Assembly: GCA_034406715.1 (NCBI GenBank)
Contig: CP137868.1
Coordinates: 62,001 to 126,000 of the forward strand
Length of the DNA: 64,000 nt
Source: Rhodotorula mucilaginosa
Taxonomy: Eukaryota; Basidiomycota; Microbotryomycetes; Sporidiobolales; Sporidiobolaceae
Reading direction: 5' to 3'
In this document: piece after piece, positions 22,094-33,248 of the stretch
Layout of the letters: each line of letters opens with the position of its first letter
Numbering within the stretch: position 1 is the stretch's first letter
Notes under the pieces: generated by a model
What the model was told of the DNA's origin: nothing
The model's database searches: none
Seen by the model: the letters and a program-made list of their open reading frames with translations, nothing else
Made by a program: the position numbers and the translations under genes

Positions 22094-24465
22094 ATGCCAG
22101 TGCCTCGAGCTCGTTCGACCACCGCCTCGTGGGATGTCGATGAAACGACGCCGGTCTGCTCGCCTGCGCCGTCGGCAGCTGTCTCTCGAACTCCGACGCT
22201 CGTCGATCTCGTCGCGTACGGTCACGAGGATGCAGCGGACGGCAAGAAGGACGACATCGACGGAGCAGCCAGAGAACCGGAGGACGACACTCCAGCCGGC
22301 GATAAGAATCACCAACTTCGCTTTCCGCATTTGCCGCACCTCCCTCCCCATCCGCATCAGCACCTAGAGCGATTCGTCCCGCCCGAGCACTATCCGACGA
22401 CCGACGAGTTGACGGCCGAGAAAGCGGAGCGGGCACGTTCAGAAGACGACGCAGATCCGGAAAAGGCAGAACCGATAAGCCCAATCGCCGCCGCCGCCAA
22501 GGACGATGATAGCTATCCCGACGGCGGATTCAAGGCTTGGTCGGTTGTTGCTGGTGCATGGGCAGTGTCCTTTACCGCATGGGGTAAGTCTTTCGAATGT
22601 GACCGGTTGATCTTCCGCTCGGTTCCTTTTCGCGGATCGGGAGAGAATCCCTTGTCGGCGCAACTTCTCGATGACCTAATGGGCGATCCTTCCACAGGCT
22701 GGGCGAATGCGTTCGGCGTACTTCTATCCTACTTCTCGACGCATTCGCTGTCCGACTATCCCGAGTCGTCTCTCGCCTGGATCGGAGCCTTCCAGATCGC
22801 CGCGAACCTGTTCTGCGCTGTCTTTTCCGGCAAGCTCTTCGACGCTGGTTACGTCAAGCATCTCCTTGTTGCCGGTTTGCTCGTATATACTGCTGGGTAA
22901 GCCTGCGCTGGGTCGCGGAATGATATTTCGAAAAATTGCCGCTAATCTCGTGTGTGCGCCCGCAGCCTTTTCGGTCTGTCCTACGCCACGTCGTATTGGC
23001 AGGTGTTTCTGTCGCAGGGCGTCGCGTGTGGTGTACGCGAATTCTGGCTCTTCTCGCTTACCCGGGAGACGTACCTGGCCCTGACGCAGCTCCTTTCCCT
23101 CAGCTCGCTTCCGGCTTGACGTTTTTGCCCGCATGCTCCGCCGTCAGCCACTACTTTAAGAAGCGGCGAATGCTTGCCCTCGGAGTTCTGGCTACCGGAT
23201 CGTACGTGCATCCCTGCTCGCACACTTAGGGCGCGGTGGCGATCAGCGCGAGGCTTACCGAGAACTCCGTTCGCGCAGCTCGATGGGTGGCGTCCTGTAC
23301 CCTTCACTCGTCAACAAGCTAATCTACACTATCGGATACGGCTGGGCCATCCGGACAGGTAGGTCTTTAGATTAAATGCGCCCTGTTTACAAGGCGGAGA
23401 GCATCGCTCACCTGCACTCTCTCGCAGTCGGTTTCATCAATGTCGCTCTCCTCGCCTTTGCGTGCATCGTCATCGACTCACGACTCCCCCCACGACCGAT
23501 CGGAAGGCTTTCATCCTTTGTCGACTTCAAGGTCTTTGTCGGCAAGGAAAATCGAGGCTACATGCTGTATGTGGTCGGCGCAGGAGTTGTTTGGCTCGGT
23601 AGGTGCCCCTTCGACTCGCACTTGTTGATGACGGAACAAAGTATGCTGACCCACTCTCTCGGTGCTCTCTGAAGGTCTCTACACGCCGATCTTTTACTCG
23701 TGCGCACCAAGTCGCCCGTTCTCCTTCTCCATCGACTCGCATTGATCCATCAACGCATTCCCGCAGCGAGCAATACGCTCTTTTCCATCATGTCAGCGAC
23801 AATATTGCCTTTTACTCGCTTGCCATGCTCAATGCAGCCAGCGTACTTGGCCGGACCATTCCGAATGTACGTACCTGCCTCGTGCAGATCGCAGAAGGTC
23901 TCGCCGAGGCCATCCTCTGCGCGACACAAGTTGACGCAAGACTACTTTCTCGCAGTACTTTGCCGATTCGTACGGCCCACTCAATCTCCTCATTCCGGCC
24001 ACGATTGTCTCCGGCATCATGATCTTCTGCTGGATCCCGGCCATGATGAACAGCGCGGGCGTCGTCGTCTGGTCGGTCCTGTTTGGTGCTTTCCAAGGCG
24101 CCTTTGTCTCGATGCTTCCAGCGGGTAAGTCGCACCACGCGCAAAGCACGGATCACTGCAGGACGTGTTTCCGCGTTCTGCTCGAGAAGAAACTGACGAC
24201 TGAACGAGGAATTTTCGCAGCTGTCGCCTCCTTGACGGACGACATGCGCACCATCGGCATCCGGATGGCGATGGCGTTCCTCCTCCAATCTGGATGCGCA
24301 CTCGTCGGTACCCCGATCGCGGGCTACATCATCTCGAACCGTGGCGGTCAAGCCGGCTACGTCGGCGCTGGCGTTTACAGTGGCGTGATCGTCCTCGTCG
24401 GAGTCGGCCTCATCACCTGGGCTCGGTTCGAGACGGCCAAGAAGAAGTCGACGCCGTATGTGTGA
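22094..24465 (+). CDS. MFS transporter, monocarboxylate-permease-like (MCT/MCH type), copy 2
   Basis: Ten exons (22094-22583, 22698-22896, 22966-23032, 23104-23201, 23279-23358, 23428-23598, 23675-23699, 23767-23866, 23956-24124, 24221-24465) give 547 aa. The N-terminal tail is about 145 residues, rich in His, Asp and Glu (LPHLPPHPHQH). DGGFKAWSVVAGAWAVSFTAWG then opens the same fold as copy 1. The loop SHYFKKRRMLALGVLATGSS, the segment SRLPPRPIG after helix 6 and LTDDMRTIGIRMAMAF all align with copy 1. Some intron positions (after the first WG, before VGF/VAF of helix 6, near YTPxF) are shared and others differ. This points to an old tandem duplication. Substrate unknown. Confidence 0.85.
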
Positions 24466-24921
24466 ACCCGACGCGACAATGATGGCCACCGACCGCGCCC
24501 GCAATCGTTCGTCAAATCGCATCCTTCCGCTCTTTTCTCTCGCAATCAATAGACTGGACTCTCTCGACCTAGACCATAGACTTTCTTCCCGCCGCATGTA
24601 CCTCCTCATTCCTCGCATTCTCGGAGCTACACATCTATGCATCCCTGCAGATAGACTAGCATCATAAATCGCATTTGCCCTCGAGGCACCTTTCCTCATC
24701 CCGGAAGCTCACGCATGGCTGAATCGACCTGGACTTTTCCCGCCTCTCAAAGTTGCCTTTGTCTACACTTTCAAGGGACACTTTATGCTTCGCTTTCGGC
24801 GTGCTTTCAGATTCTGCATATTACGTAATCTGTTGGTCGACCACTCGCAGGCAAAGAAACGCGTGGATTCGGTCTTCCCCACCGCCCAACTCGCTCGAGC
24901 AGGCGGACAAGCTCCAGCACA
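24466..24921. other. intergenic region
   Basis: About 455 bp between MFS copy 2 and the HAD-family gene, same orientation. I see no gene in it. Confidence 0.45.
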
Positions 24922-26006
24922 ATGGCCCAACGCAGCATTCCAGTCGCATTCGACGTGCTCGGCACTTGCTTCGACATCCGAGGCGCCTGCGGTCCTCTGC
25001 GGTTGAGTTTCCCCACCTTGCAACCCGAACCAGCAGCGGCCGTCATCGACGATTGGTTCCACAGCGCGCAGCGGGATTTCACTTGTGCGTTACAGTACGA
25101 GCGCGCGAATCCCTTTGCGGCGGGTCGGAGGGGGTCGAAGCGCTGACAATAGACCGCTGCGAGAAAACAGACCTGAGCATGAATGGTGCCTACCGGTTAG
25201 CGAGGCCTTTTTCGTCGCAGAGTGATCCCGTCCAAGCCCGTGGATGCTGACCTGCGCCTCGCACAGACCGATAGCAGAAGTCCTCAAAGCGACCTTGCCG
25301 CGAGTTCTCGCGATGCAGGGCGTCATCCCGCCACCGTCCAGCGCCGCACTCAAGGCGGACCATTACTCGGAACAGCTACAGCCGGTCTTGAACGCGCTCA
25401 AAAGTCTACCTGCGCGACCAAGCCTCGGTGCTGCGAGTTCACTCCTGCTCGAGAACGGCTTCCGGTGCATGGCGGCGACGAACGGCGGACTCGAGTCGAC
25501 GCAGGGCCTGTTTAAGAACGCGCTCGGGGACCACGTCGGCCAGAGATGGGAGTACTACAGCTGTGACGAAGACCGCGTCGCGAAACCCGCGCCGAGCGTG
25601 TATGCGGCGATTCGGAAACGGCTCGAGGTGGGACGAGACGACGAGTCCTGGTTTGTGGCGTCGCACACCTGGTCAGTGGATGTCAGCTTTGGGATCCTTC
25701 ATCATGCCTGGTCTGGACCAAGGGACTGATCAGTGTGTCTCGCCGTCAATAGGGATCTCTTTGCCGCCAAAAAAGCAGGGTGAGCTACGAATGCCCCGTG
25801 GTGCCACGGCCGCCACTTCTCTCCCCCGTCTCGTTATCATGACGCTACCTTGCTGACAGCTCGCGCGCGTGTGCAGATTCAAGACGGCTTTCGTCACGTA
25901 CGAAGAGCACTTTGTCCTCGACGACGTTTTTGGCCAGCCCGATATTGTCGCTGCGGATCTCGAAGAAGCCGCCCGACAGATCATTGAGCGGAGCAGCAAA
26001 GCGTAG
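24922..26006 (+). CDS. HAD-superfamily hydrolase, type II haloacid-dehalogenase-like
   Basis: Five exons (24922-25084, 25171-25195, 25267-25671, 25753-25779, 25877-26006) give 249 aa, the usual length for this subfamily. The HAD motifs are in order: VAFDVLGTCFD near residue 8 (nucleophile Asp), MAATNGG (motif II), DEDRVAKPAPSVY (motif III Lys) and VASHTWDLFAAKKAGF (motif IV). YLSMNGAYRPI in the cap domain is typical of type II haloacid dehalogenases. Bacterial relatives hydrolyse L-2-haloacids to 2-hydroxyacids, but many fungal members have unknown substrates, so activity on halogenated acids is an inference. It lies just downstream of two MCT-type carriers. Confidence 0.88.
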
Positions 26007-26440
26007 CGCGCCCGTGCCCGCGCGATTGCATATGCATATGTACATACATGTCAGGACAACAAATGAGTTGGACGGATCATGAGGAGAGTGCACACTAGTT
26101 TCTCCAGCCGGCGCAGCAACGCAGAATTGAATGCGGCACTAGTCGGGGAGAAAGCGGAACAGGACCGCGAGCTGTGAGCTCCGTACATGATCTAGTCGCG
26201 TTATCACTGCTATGTAAAGAATGCGAACCGAAGAGTTGGTGGTTCATCACCGCGCCGCCGCAGCAAGCCGGCATTTCTTCCTCCTCAGAGATTCCGGCGA
26301 ACGCATACTCGAGCGCCCAATGTCGACTTGAAGGGTCCTTTGACTTGTGCTACTCGTTCCCGTGCTATACCCGAATCAGCCCAGTCGGACGCGCAAACGG
26401 CGACGCGTCAAAGTTCCTCGCCAAACAAAAGACGCGAGCG
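26007..26440. other. intergenic region / possible 5' extension
   Basis: About 430 bp upstream of the next gene. From 26174 it is open in frame with that gene, so a longer N-terminus of 89 residues cannot be excluded, but the region reads like a leader and the ATG at 26441 starts a typical sequence. A short palindromic run of catatg-type repeats lies at about 26031-26049. Confidence 0.4.
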
Positions 26441-29400
26441 ATGAGCAGGTCGCTCTCGCTCGACGACGAGCCGTCGTTCGATTTGGGCAGGGCACAGACA
26501 TCGACGCCGAACAAGGCACGCGGCCTGCGCACGCGGTACCCCACGCAGAGGGGCGAGATTGGGGATGCGGAGCCGCTCCACGACAGCGACACGGACAGCA
26601 TCGCAGGCGAGGCGCACGACCCGCAGACTGCGTACACTGGAGGAGGAGACGAGGTCAGGGACGGCAGGTCGACTCCCCTGACCCGCCGGAGTCTATTGCA
26701 ACTCGACTCGGTCGATCCTCTTCCTCCTCCTCGCGCTGCACCTCTCGCGCCGCTCCCAGTCGACCCGCAGTCCTGGTTGCACGACCGACGAACCCTCGAA
26801 GCGCTGCGGAGAGAGCACCTCTATGCGCCGTCGCCGAGTACCGGCAGTTCCACCCTCGTGGACCGGGATCACGAGCCGCCTCTCGCTTCATCAAAGACCC
26901 GCTACTCGGGCTTTCAGGACGTCCCGACTTTCCGTGCGACCTCACCCCGGCTCAACGAGCCTACGGGACCACCATCCCGACCGAGGATGGAGGGTATCTT
27001 TGAGCGGGACGGAGGACCGAGCGAGGACGAGTCGGTCGCGTCGCAACAACTTCGCCGCAGTCGAATCGGTGACCTCGCTTCTTTCGTCGACTCGCGCCTG
27101 ACCCAGCGCGAAGAACACCACTCGCAATCGACGACTCCGCGACGACGACAGTCCTTGCGCGTCTCGGCCTCCGAGAGATCGCGAGACTTTGATCCCGCAG
27201 CGGCACCTGTTCTTCCCGTCTCGACCCCTCGACTGTCCGCTTCCGCTCGATCCAGTACCCCAAACGGACGCAACGAGCGTGAAGCTGGATCACCCAGTTC
27301 GGTCGGCAGCACGCAAGTGCACGACGTCTTCAAGCGCCTCATCACCGGACCGGACGGCGCGCTCGCTCATTCTGCCGCGAGGCGAGCTGCTGCTGCCGCC
27401 ACGACTGCCGCCTTTTCCTCAGCGAGTTTGTCCGCTTCGTACAATCGATACGAGGAGCAGCAGCAGCAACCGCCTCCGACGCCGGCCCCGCCAGGTCACT
27501 ACACCTTCGTGCCCTCGTCGTCTCTGCCCGTTCAGCGCGAGGTACCACGGCGCGTTTCGCAGGAGCGGACGCACCCACTCCAAGGCACCCTGCGATCGGA
27601 CGTGCAGAACTACGAGGAGGTGCGGTATAATCAAGAGGGACCGAGTCAGCTCGAGCGCGCTCTGCAGCACTTGAGCGAGGTGCAGCGGGATTCCGAGTCG
27701 CGTCAGGGTTCTCCTGTCTACCCGCGCGAGGCTGTCAGCCGAGATGCAAATGGAACTGTGGAGCGCACACGCTCTACTCCGACGCTGCCCGAAGGCCGGA
27801 GTGCGGTCGATTTCGCCATGGCCGAATCTTCGGCGTTTTCCCATTCTGAAGACGACGACGAGGTTGCGGCGGCGCGTGACCCCCATGCCAACTTGCGGAA
27901 CAGCGTTCGGTTCGCCGCCGAGCCGACTTACCGGGATCAGTCCCCTTCTCGATCACTGTCGCCTCCTCCGCTCTCCCCGCCACCGGTATCGGCATCTTTC
28001 GCGAACCAGTCCACTTTCGCCGGGCCTGGCGCTTTCCCTCGATCGACCTCGCCCGACTTGCCTCCCCTTCCTCTACCGCTGCCACCCGAGTCACCAGAGG
28101 CGGCTCGCGTCGCCGCTTCCAAGACCCGTTCTCCGCCTTCTCGCTTCCGCCGTTCGCGTGCCTCACCACCAGAAGAGCGGCATTCCAGCCCTCCGCGACA
28201 TGGTCCGGTCTCGCCGAGTAGACCGAATTGCAGACCTGGATGGGAGCGGCCTGCCTCGTCGACCCCTCCGAGACACGAAGGCGTCGAACCACCGAGACCA
28301 CGCGGGACGCCGGAACATCGACCGGACTTGAGCCTGTCCAGGACCGCACGGGTCTCTTCTTCTTCTTCTTCCACGTCCCCACCATCCACGTGGCAAGATC
28401 ACCACGCGGACGAGCAACCGTCGTTGATCGAACCTCTGCGGTTCGAGCCGTCGCCGCCGCCGCCGCCGCCGCGTCTAGAAGAGAACGAGTCGAACGGAGC
28501 CGCAGACGAGTCGTCCACCTCGATCAAGATCAAGGAGCTCGTCTCGCAGCTCTCGGCTGCGGTACAAACGTTGGCGGAGCGCGAGCCGCAAGTCCTTCCG
28601 TCACCGCCACCGCCAGACGACAGGCTTGACCTCGTTCAGCCGGAGGGGAAGGACGAGCCTCCCCTCCCCGCACGGCTGCGTTCAGAGCTCGAGCGACGCC
28701 GGCAAGCCAGCGATCAGCTCCGACAGTCACTCGATGCCGAACTGGACGGGATCGACGCCAAAACGGCCGCCAATCAGGTGCGACATTCGAACCAGTCTCT
28801 TGAAGACCCTCTTTTTTCCCGCAACCCAGCTGACCTCGGTCGAGGCTCGCAGGACTACCGTTCAGAGATGATGCATCGGCTTGTCGAAACTTATGAACGC
28901 GAACACGAGCTCGGATGCCGTATGGAGGAACTTAAGCGCAGTATAGAAGGCATCGGACAACTCGTCGGCGATCAAGTGCGTTGACCTTCCTTGCCGCGCC
29001 GCATGATTCGCTCGCAAGGGGGTTTGGGAGCTGATAGAAATGATGTGCTTCCCGACGACAGGTCTCTGAAGCGGTCGGGCAGACCCTCCAGCGAGAATCG
29101 CAGAATCGCGCTCGCTGGTTCGCACTCGCCTGCGGAGCTCAGATCGCCGTCTTCTTATTTATCCTCCGGTGCGTCCGTCGGTTGTCGTCGCTGCACACTC
29201 ACGGTCACTAACCCTCCGAACCATCGCAGACTGGTAAACGCACAGCACGCCAACATGTACGCCTCTGTATATTACGACCCCTTCCATCCGGACCTTTTCC
29301 ATTTGCCGCCCGGCAGCTCCCCTTACGACTTCCGCCACGACCCTTACCTCTCCCTCGACACGCTCTCCGCGTTTGCGCCCCCCGGCACGATCCGAAGCGG

Positions 29401-29530
29401 ACCTTCCTCGACTTTTGGGGTGTCCCTCCTCGCGGTCAAGGCAGTGTTGCGCCGCTGGGTCCTGCCACTCCTTCCGAAACTTCGTCTTTCTCCCGGTCCT
29501 GTTGAACGGCCACCCATCGTTCCTATTTGA
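26441..29530 (+). CDS. unrecognised large protein, disordered N-terminus, coiled coil and one membrane segment
   Basis: Three exons (26441-28975, 29062-29168, 29230-29530) give about 980 aa. I do not recognise a family. Residues 1 to about 690 are low-complexity (Ser, Pro, Arg, Asp; many SP/TP sites). From about 690 come helical, charged stretches: IKIKELVSQLSAAVQTLAE, LRSELERRRQASDQLRQSL, then RLVETYEREHELGCRMEEL up to the exon 1 junction. Exon 2 ends in the hydrophobic segment WFALACGAQIAVFLFIL, a likely single membrane span. The tail after it has a striking YYDPFHPDLFHLPP and a basic end. The order disordered tail, coiled coil, single span, short tail resembles nuclear-envelope or organelle-tethering proteins, but no function is claimed. 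Confidence 0.7.
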
Positions 29531-30299
29531 GCCCAACCACCTCTCTCCCTTTCCTCCTTTGCGTGCCGGTAGAGTGGCGCTGGGATATCTTGTTGTTTCG
29601 AATAAACTCTGTCACAAGTTCCCCCGGGCGGCGTTCTCCTCGCTAGCTCGACGAAAGATTATTGGTGTTCTAGGCGCCCAAGCACGTTTTCTACACGGCA
29701 CAAGGATCGCCGAGCTGAGACGGAGGTTCGAGCGCCGCCAGCCTCGGCATCCGCACTTGGCTGCGCGAGTGCTACTCTTGCGTCTTCCTCTCTCCCTCCT
29801 GCGGACCGCTTCAGCTGCTAGGGTGACGGACACGCCTGCGTGCTGCTGCAATCACTCACGGGCTCACAGAGGCAACGCCGGGTCCTCTCTGACTGTGCCG
29901 ACGCTGACGAGTCGCTTGTCCCGACATCTCCCGGCTCGAGCTTGCGCGGACAGCTTATCGCAGATACTTATCGAGTCCAGTCACCAGCACCACATGGCTC
30001 GGTCTCTGTAAGAGCCATGGCTTCTGCTTTCGAGACCAACTTTGGACGTGCTCTACACACCGACGCGCTGATTACGCGTTTTTCGGGCCGGAGTCCTGGA
30101 CGATCGAAAGGGGAAACCTTGTCGGGGATATCGGCGGATCCGCCGCGCTGATCGCTTACGAAGCAGCTTGCAACCCCGAGGCCGACGGACCCTCCGTCGA
30201 CTCGTCCGAACTTCTCACGCCCCGAAAGATCGAGCGAAGCTCTTGCGCTCGCTCTTCTTACCAGTCACGGCCAAAGAGCGACTGCCTCCTGCTTCGAGC
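29531..30299. other. intergenic region upstream of DHA2 gene
   Basis: About 770 bp. The frame is open from 30168 in phase with the next gene, so a longer N-terminus is possible, but the ATG at 30300 starts a normal DHA2 N-terminus. I see no other gene. Confidence 0.45.
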
Positions 30300-32718
30300 A
30301 TGTCGTCCACCCGTGCTGCCTCACCGACTCAGACGCTCGCTCACTCGCAAGCCGCCGACATGAACCGCAAAGACTCGATCGCCTCCACCTCGTCTGCGGA
30401 ATCGCCTGTTGTCCCCGCCGGGGAGGCGCCGGCAGCTCAGGTCGCAGCACCAGAAGGGCCGCAACATGGCGGCCTCAAGCAAGACCCGTCTCTGATCCTC
30501 CGAGGCAGTGAGCTGCGAGTTGTCCTCTGCTGCCACACCGGAATGCACACTAACGTGACTCGCTGCAGAAAAACTCGCCGTCGTGTTTGGATCGATACTC
30601 TTGTCGATTCTACTGATCGCTCTCGACCAAACAATCCTCGCGACTGCGCTTCCTCGGATCGCCTCCGACTTCAACTCGTTCGACAAGCAGGGATGGGTTT
30701 CGAGTTCCTTCATCCTCACCCAGACCGCCTTCATCCTCTGGTTCGGCCAGTTCCTGCGAATCTACCCGGCGAAGTGGGTCATGATCGGTTCCGTCACCAT
30801 TTTCGAGGTCGGATCGGTCATCTGTGGCGCGTCGAACGGCGTGATGCAGCTCATTTGGGGACGCGCGATCAGCGGTATCGGAGCTGCCGGCATTTTCGTG
30901 AGTCTTTACCCTACGACTCGTCAAGGACTTCGATGGCTTTCTTCAATCTTCATCGTTGAACCTCATTGACGAGTTCTCCATAGGTGTCAGCGCTTCAGAT
31001 TCTCGCTCAGGTTACTCTGCTCGAGGATCGACCGAAACTCTTTGGTGCCGTGCGTTCGCTTCCTCGCCTTTCTTGGTGATCCCTCCAACTAGCTGCTGAC
31101 CTCTTGCATTCCGCGTCATGTAGTTTGGTGCCGTGTTTGGTCTTTCCAGCGTTATCGTGAGCGGCTTCGCTCTTATGAAGGAAGCCCGCACCCGCTGACC
31201 TTTTCACTTTGCCGCATCGCAGGGACCCCTCATTGGGGGTGCATTCACGGATCACGTCACTTGGCGATGGTGCTTGTACGTTTCTTTCCCGAGTTCATGA
31301 CCGCTCGAGATTGCCAGAAGAGACGGAGAACTGATTCTCGTGCACGCTCCGCAGCTACATCAACCTTCCCGTTGGAGGAGTCACTCTTGTCATCGCCACA
31401 CTCATGCTCAAGCCGTCCCTGCCGCTCGGGGCCGACCCAACGAAGCGATCAACGCGCGACATCCTTCACCAGACTCTCCGAATGGACTGGATCGGCGCGA
31501 CCCTCGTCCTCGGCGCAGTGACCTGCCTGGTTCTCGCTCTGCAATGGGGCGGCAACCAGAAGCCGTGGAACTCGGGCGCCGTCATCGCATGCTTCGTCGT
31601 CGCCGGGGTCACCGCCATTGCGCTCGTCTTCTGGATGCGCTGGATGGGCGACCGCGCCCTCGTCCCGCCCAAGGTCTTCAAGTCCATTTCCGTTTACGCC
31701 ATCTGCGGATCGGCTTTCTTTACGCGTTGCGCCCTCCTCATGTTCACGTACTACATTCCGAGTGAGTCTCAGCATAGGAGCGAATCGCTTCACACGTGGC
31801 TGACGCTCGCTCCCCTTAGTCTACTACCAGGCAGTTCGACACCATGACGCCACCAAGTCCGGAATCGACAGTGTGTCAATATAAGCGCACTGACAGGGAA
31901 TGCGGTGGCTGACTCGCGTGATCACCCGTACAGTCCTCGCCTTCATGTTGGCGGTGGTCATCTCCGTTGTCCTTGCCGGGCGCATTGTGTCGATGACCGG
32001 TCGCTACTGGTACTTCCTCGTGCTCGGTCCGATTCCGGGAGCCATCGGTGCCGGCCTGCTCTACACGGTTAGCCCCACGACGGCCAACGCCAAGATTATC
32101 GGCTATCAGAGTGAGCAATCGCACTCGATTTCTGCGTCGTCCCCTCCCTTGTCCCGTTCTGACGCGGAATGCTCTCAACGATCAGTTCTCGTTGGCGTCG
32201 GCGTTGGAACAACGATGCAAAACGGTCTTTTCGCTATGCAGGCCGAGTTCCGCGACAACATGCGCCTCGTCGCTCAGGCTACCGGACTCGCCTCTTTCAG
32301 CCAGTTCCTCGGCGGCACCATCTCGCTCGCCATTGGACAAGCGGCACTCTCGACCCAGTTGACCAAGAACTTTGGCTCGTACGCCCCGGGCGTCCCACTC
32401 CAGGTCATCGCCGAGTCGCCGCTCAAGATCTGGGACTTGCCGGCGGACGAGATCCAAAACGCCGTCATTGCCTACGTCAAGAGTCTGCAAATCATCTTCA
32501 TCATCCCGGTCGCCTATTTCGTCCTCGGTATCGCCTGCGCGCTCTTCATCAAGAACATCTCGATCAAGAAGCCCAAGGAGGACTCGAAGCCGAAGGAGGA
32601 GGCAGGTACCGCACCGGTCTCGGATAAGGAGGCTGTCGGCGGCACGATCCCGCAAACGGAGAAGGACGTCGAAGCAGGCATCGTTGAGGGGGAGGTGGCG
32701 CGAGCAGAGGGCGCGTAG
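30300..32718 (+). CDS. MFS drug:H+ antiporter, DHA2 family (14 TMS)
   Basis: Nine exons (30300-30507, 30569-30897, 30984-31049, 31124-31156, 31223-31275, 31355-31761, 31820-31870, 31934-32110, 32186-32718) give 618 aa. The first helix holds the DHA2 motif [17 protein letters not shown]. Then come [16 protein letters not shown], the [16 protein letters not shown] antiporter motif C region, [16 protein letters not shown], and the extra central helices that make 14 spans ([18 protein letters not shown]). The C-terminal half continues with [13 protein letters not shown] and a long K/E-rich cytosolic tail. Plasma-membrane export of toxic compounds or metabolites is the usual role. The last about 130 bp of coding sequence plus the 3' flank recur in inverted orientation near 43 kb. 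Confidence 0.9.
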
Positions 32719-33095
32719 ATTGGATTCACTTCCCAGCCTCGTTTAGACTAGCATAATCATTTCACGGTGTACAAAAAGCTGTTCATGACCCATTGCTCCG
32801 CTTTGCAGTCTTGCGGATTGTCGCTGCTGAGCCCGTCTCTTCCGGATCATACCATGCGTGCGTCCAGAGCTCGGGCTGTCAAAGAACGGCACAGCTCTCA
32901 GCCGTCGTGGTCCGGAGACACTTGACGGAGCAGCGCCGCCGAGGCTCCTGGAGCAAAGCTGTACGGTATTGGCACAGTGTCCTATACGGACAATGAAAGC
33001 GCCCTCAGGGGTCCGACGATGATCTGGTTCGCAGATTCTCCACCTCTCCAGCTTCTCTCGGGCGCTCATTCTGCGCCTCGACCCGCTTCGAAAAC
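32590..33095 (+). repeat. source segment of an inverted duplication (DHA2 3' end plus flank)
   Basis: This stretch covers the last about 43 codons of the DHA2 gene, its stop and about 375 bp beyond it. By eye it aligns with the reverse complement of 42667-43185 over its full length with few small gaps, including an identical run of about 26 bp starting near 32747. Because homology runs well past the stop, the copy was made at DNA level. Confidence 0.85.
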
Positions 33096-33248
33096 AGCGT
33101 AAGGGCTGGAGATGCAGGGTATCATGCTTTATTCGGTAGCTACTCATTAAATACGTGTATATACGATGTTCGGTGGCTCAGTCATCTCCTTCGAAAGCTT
33201 GCAGCGGCTTTGCCCACCTGGAGAAGTCATTTGAGCGTCAGCCAAAAG
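32719..33248. other. convergent intergenic region
   Basis: About 530 bp between the stops of the DHA2 gene and the Zn2Cys6 gene. Its first about 375 bp form the non-coding part of the duplicated segment. A TATA-rich run (gtgtatatacg) lies near 33154. No gene seen. Confidence 0.5.

Noticed and set aside
26174-26440. upstream in-frame extension of the large unrecognised protein
   Set aside because: Composition unlike the rest and a better ATG context at 26441; cannot be fully excluded.
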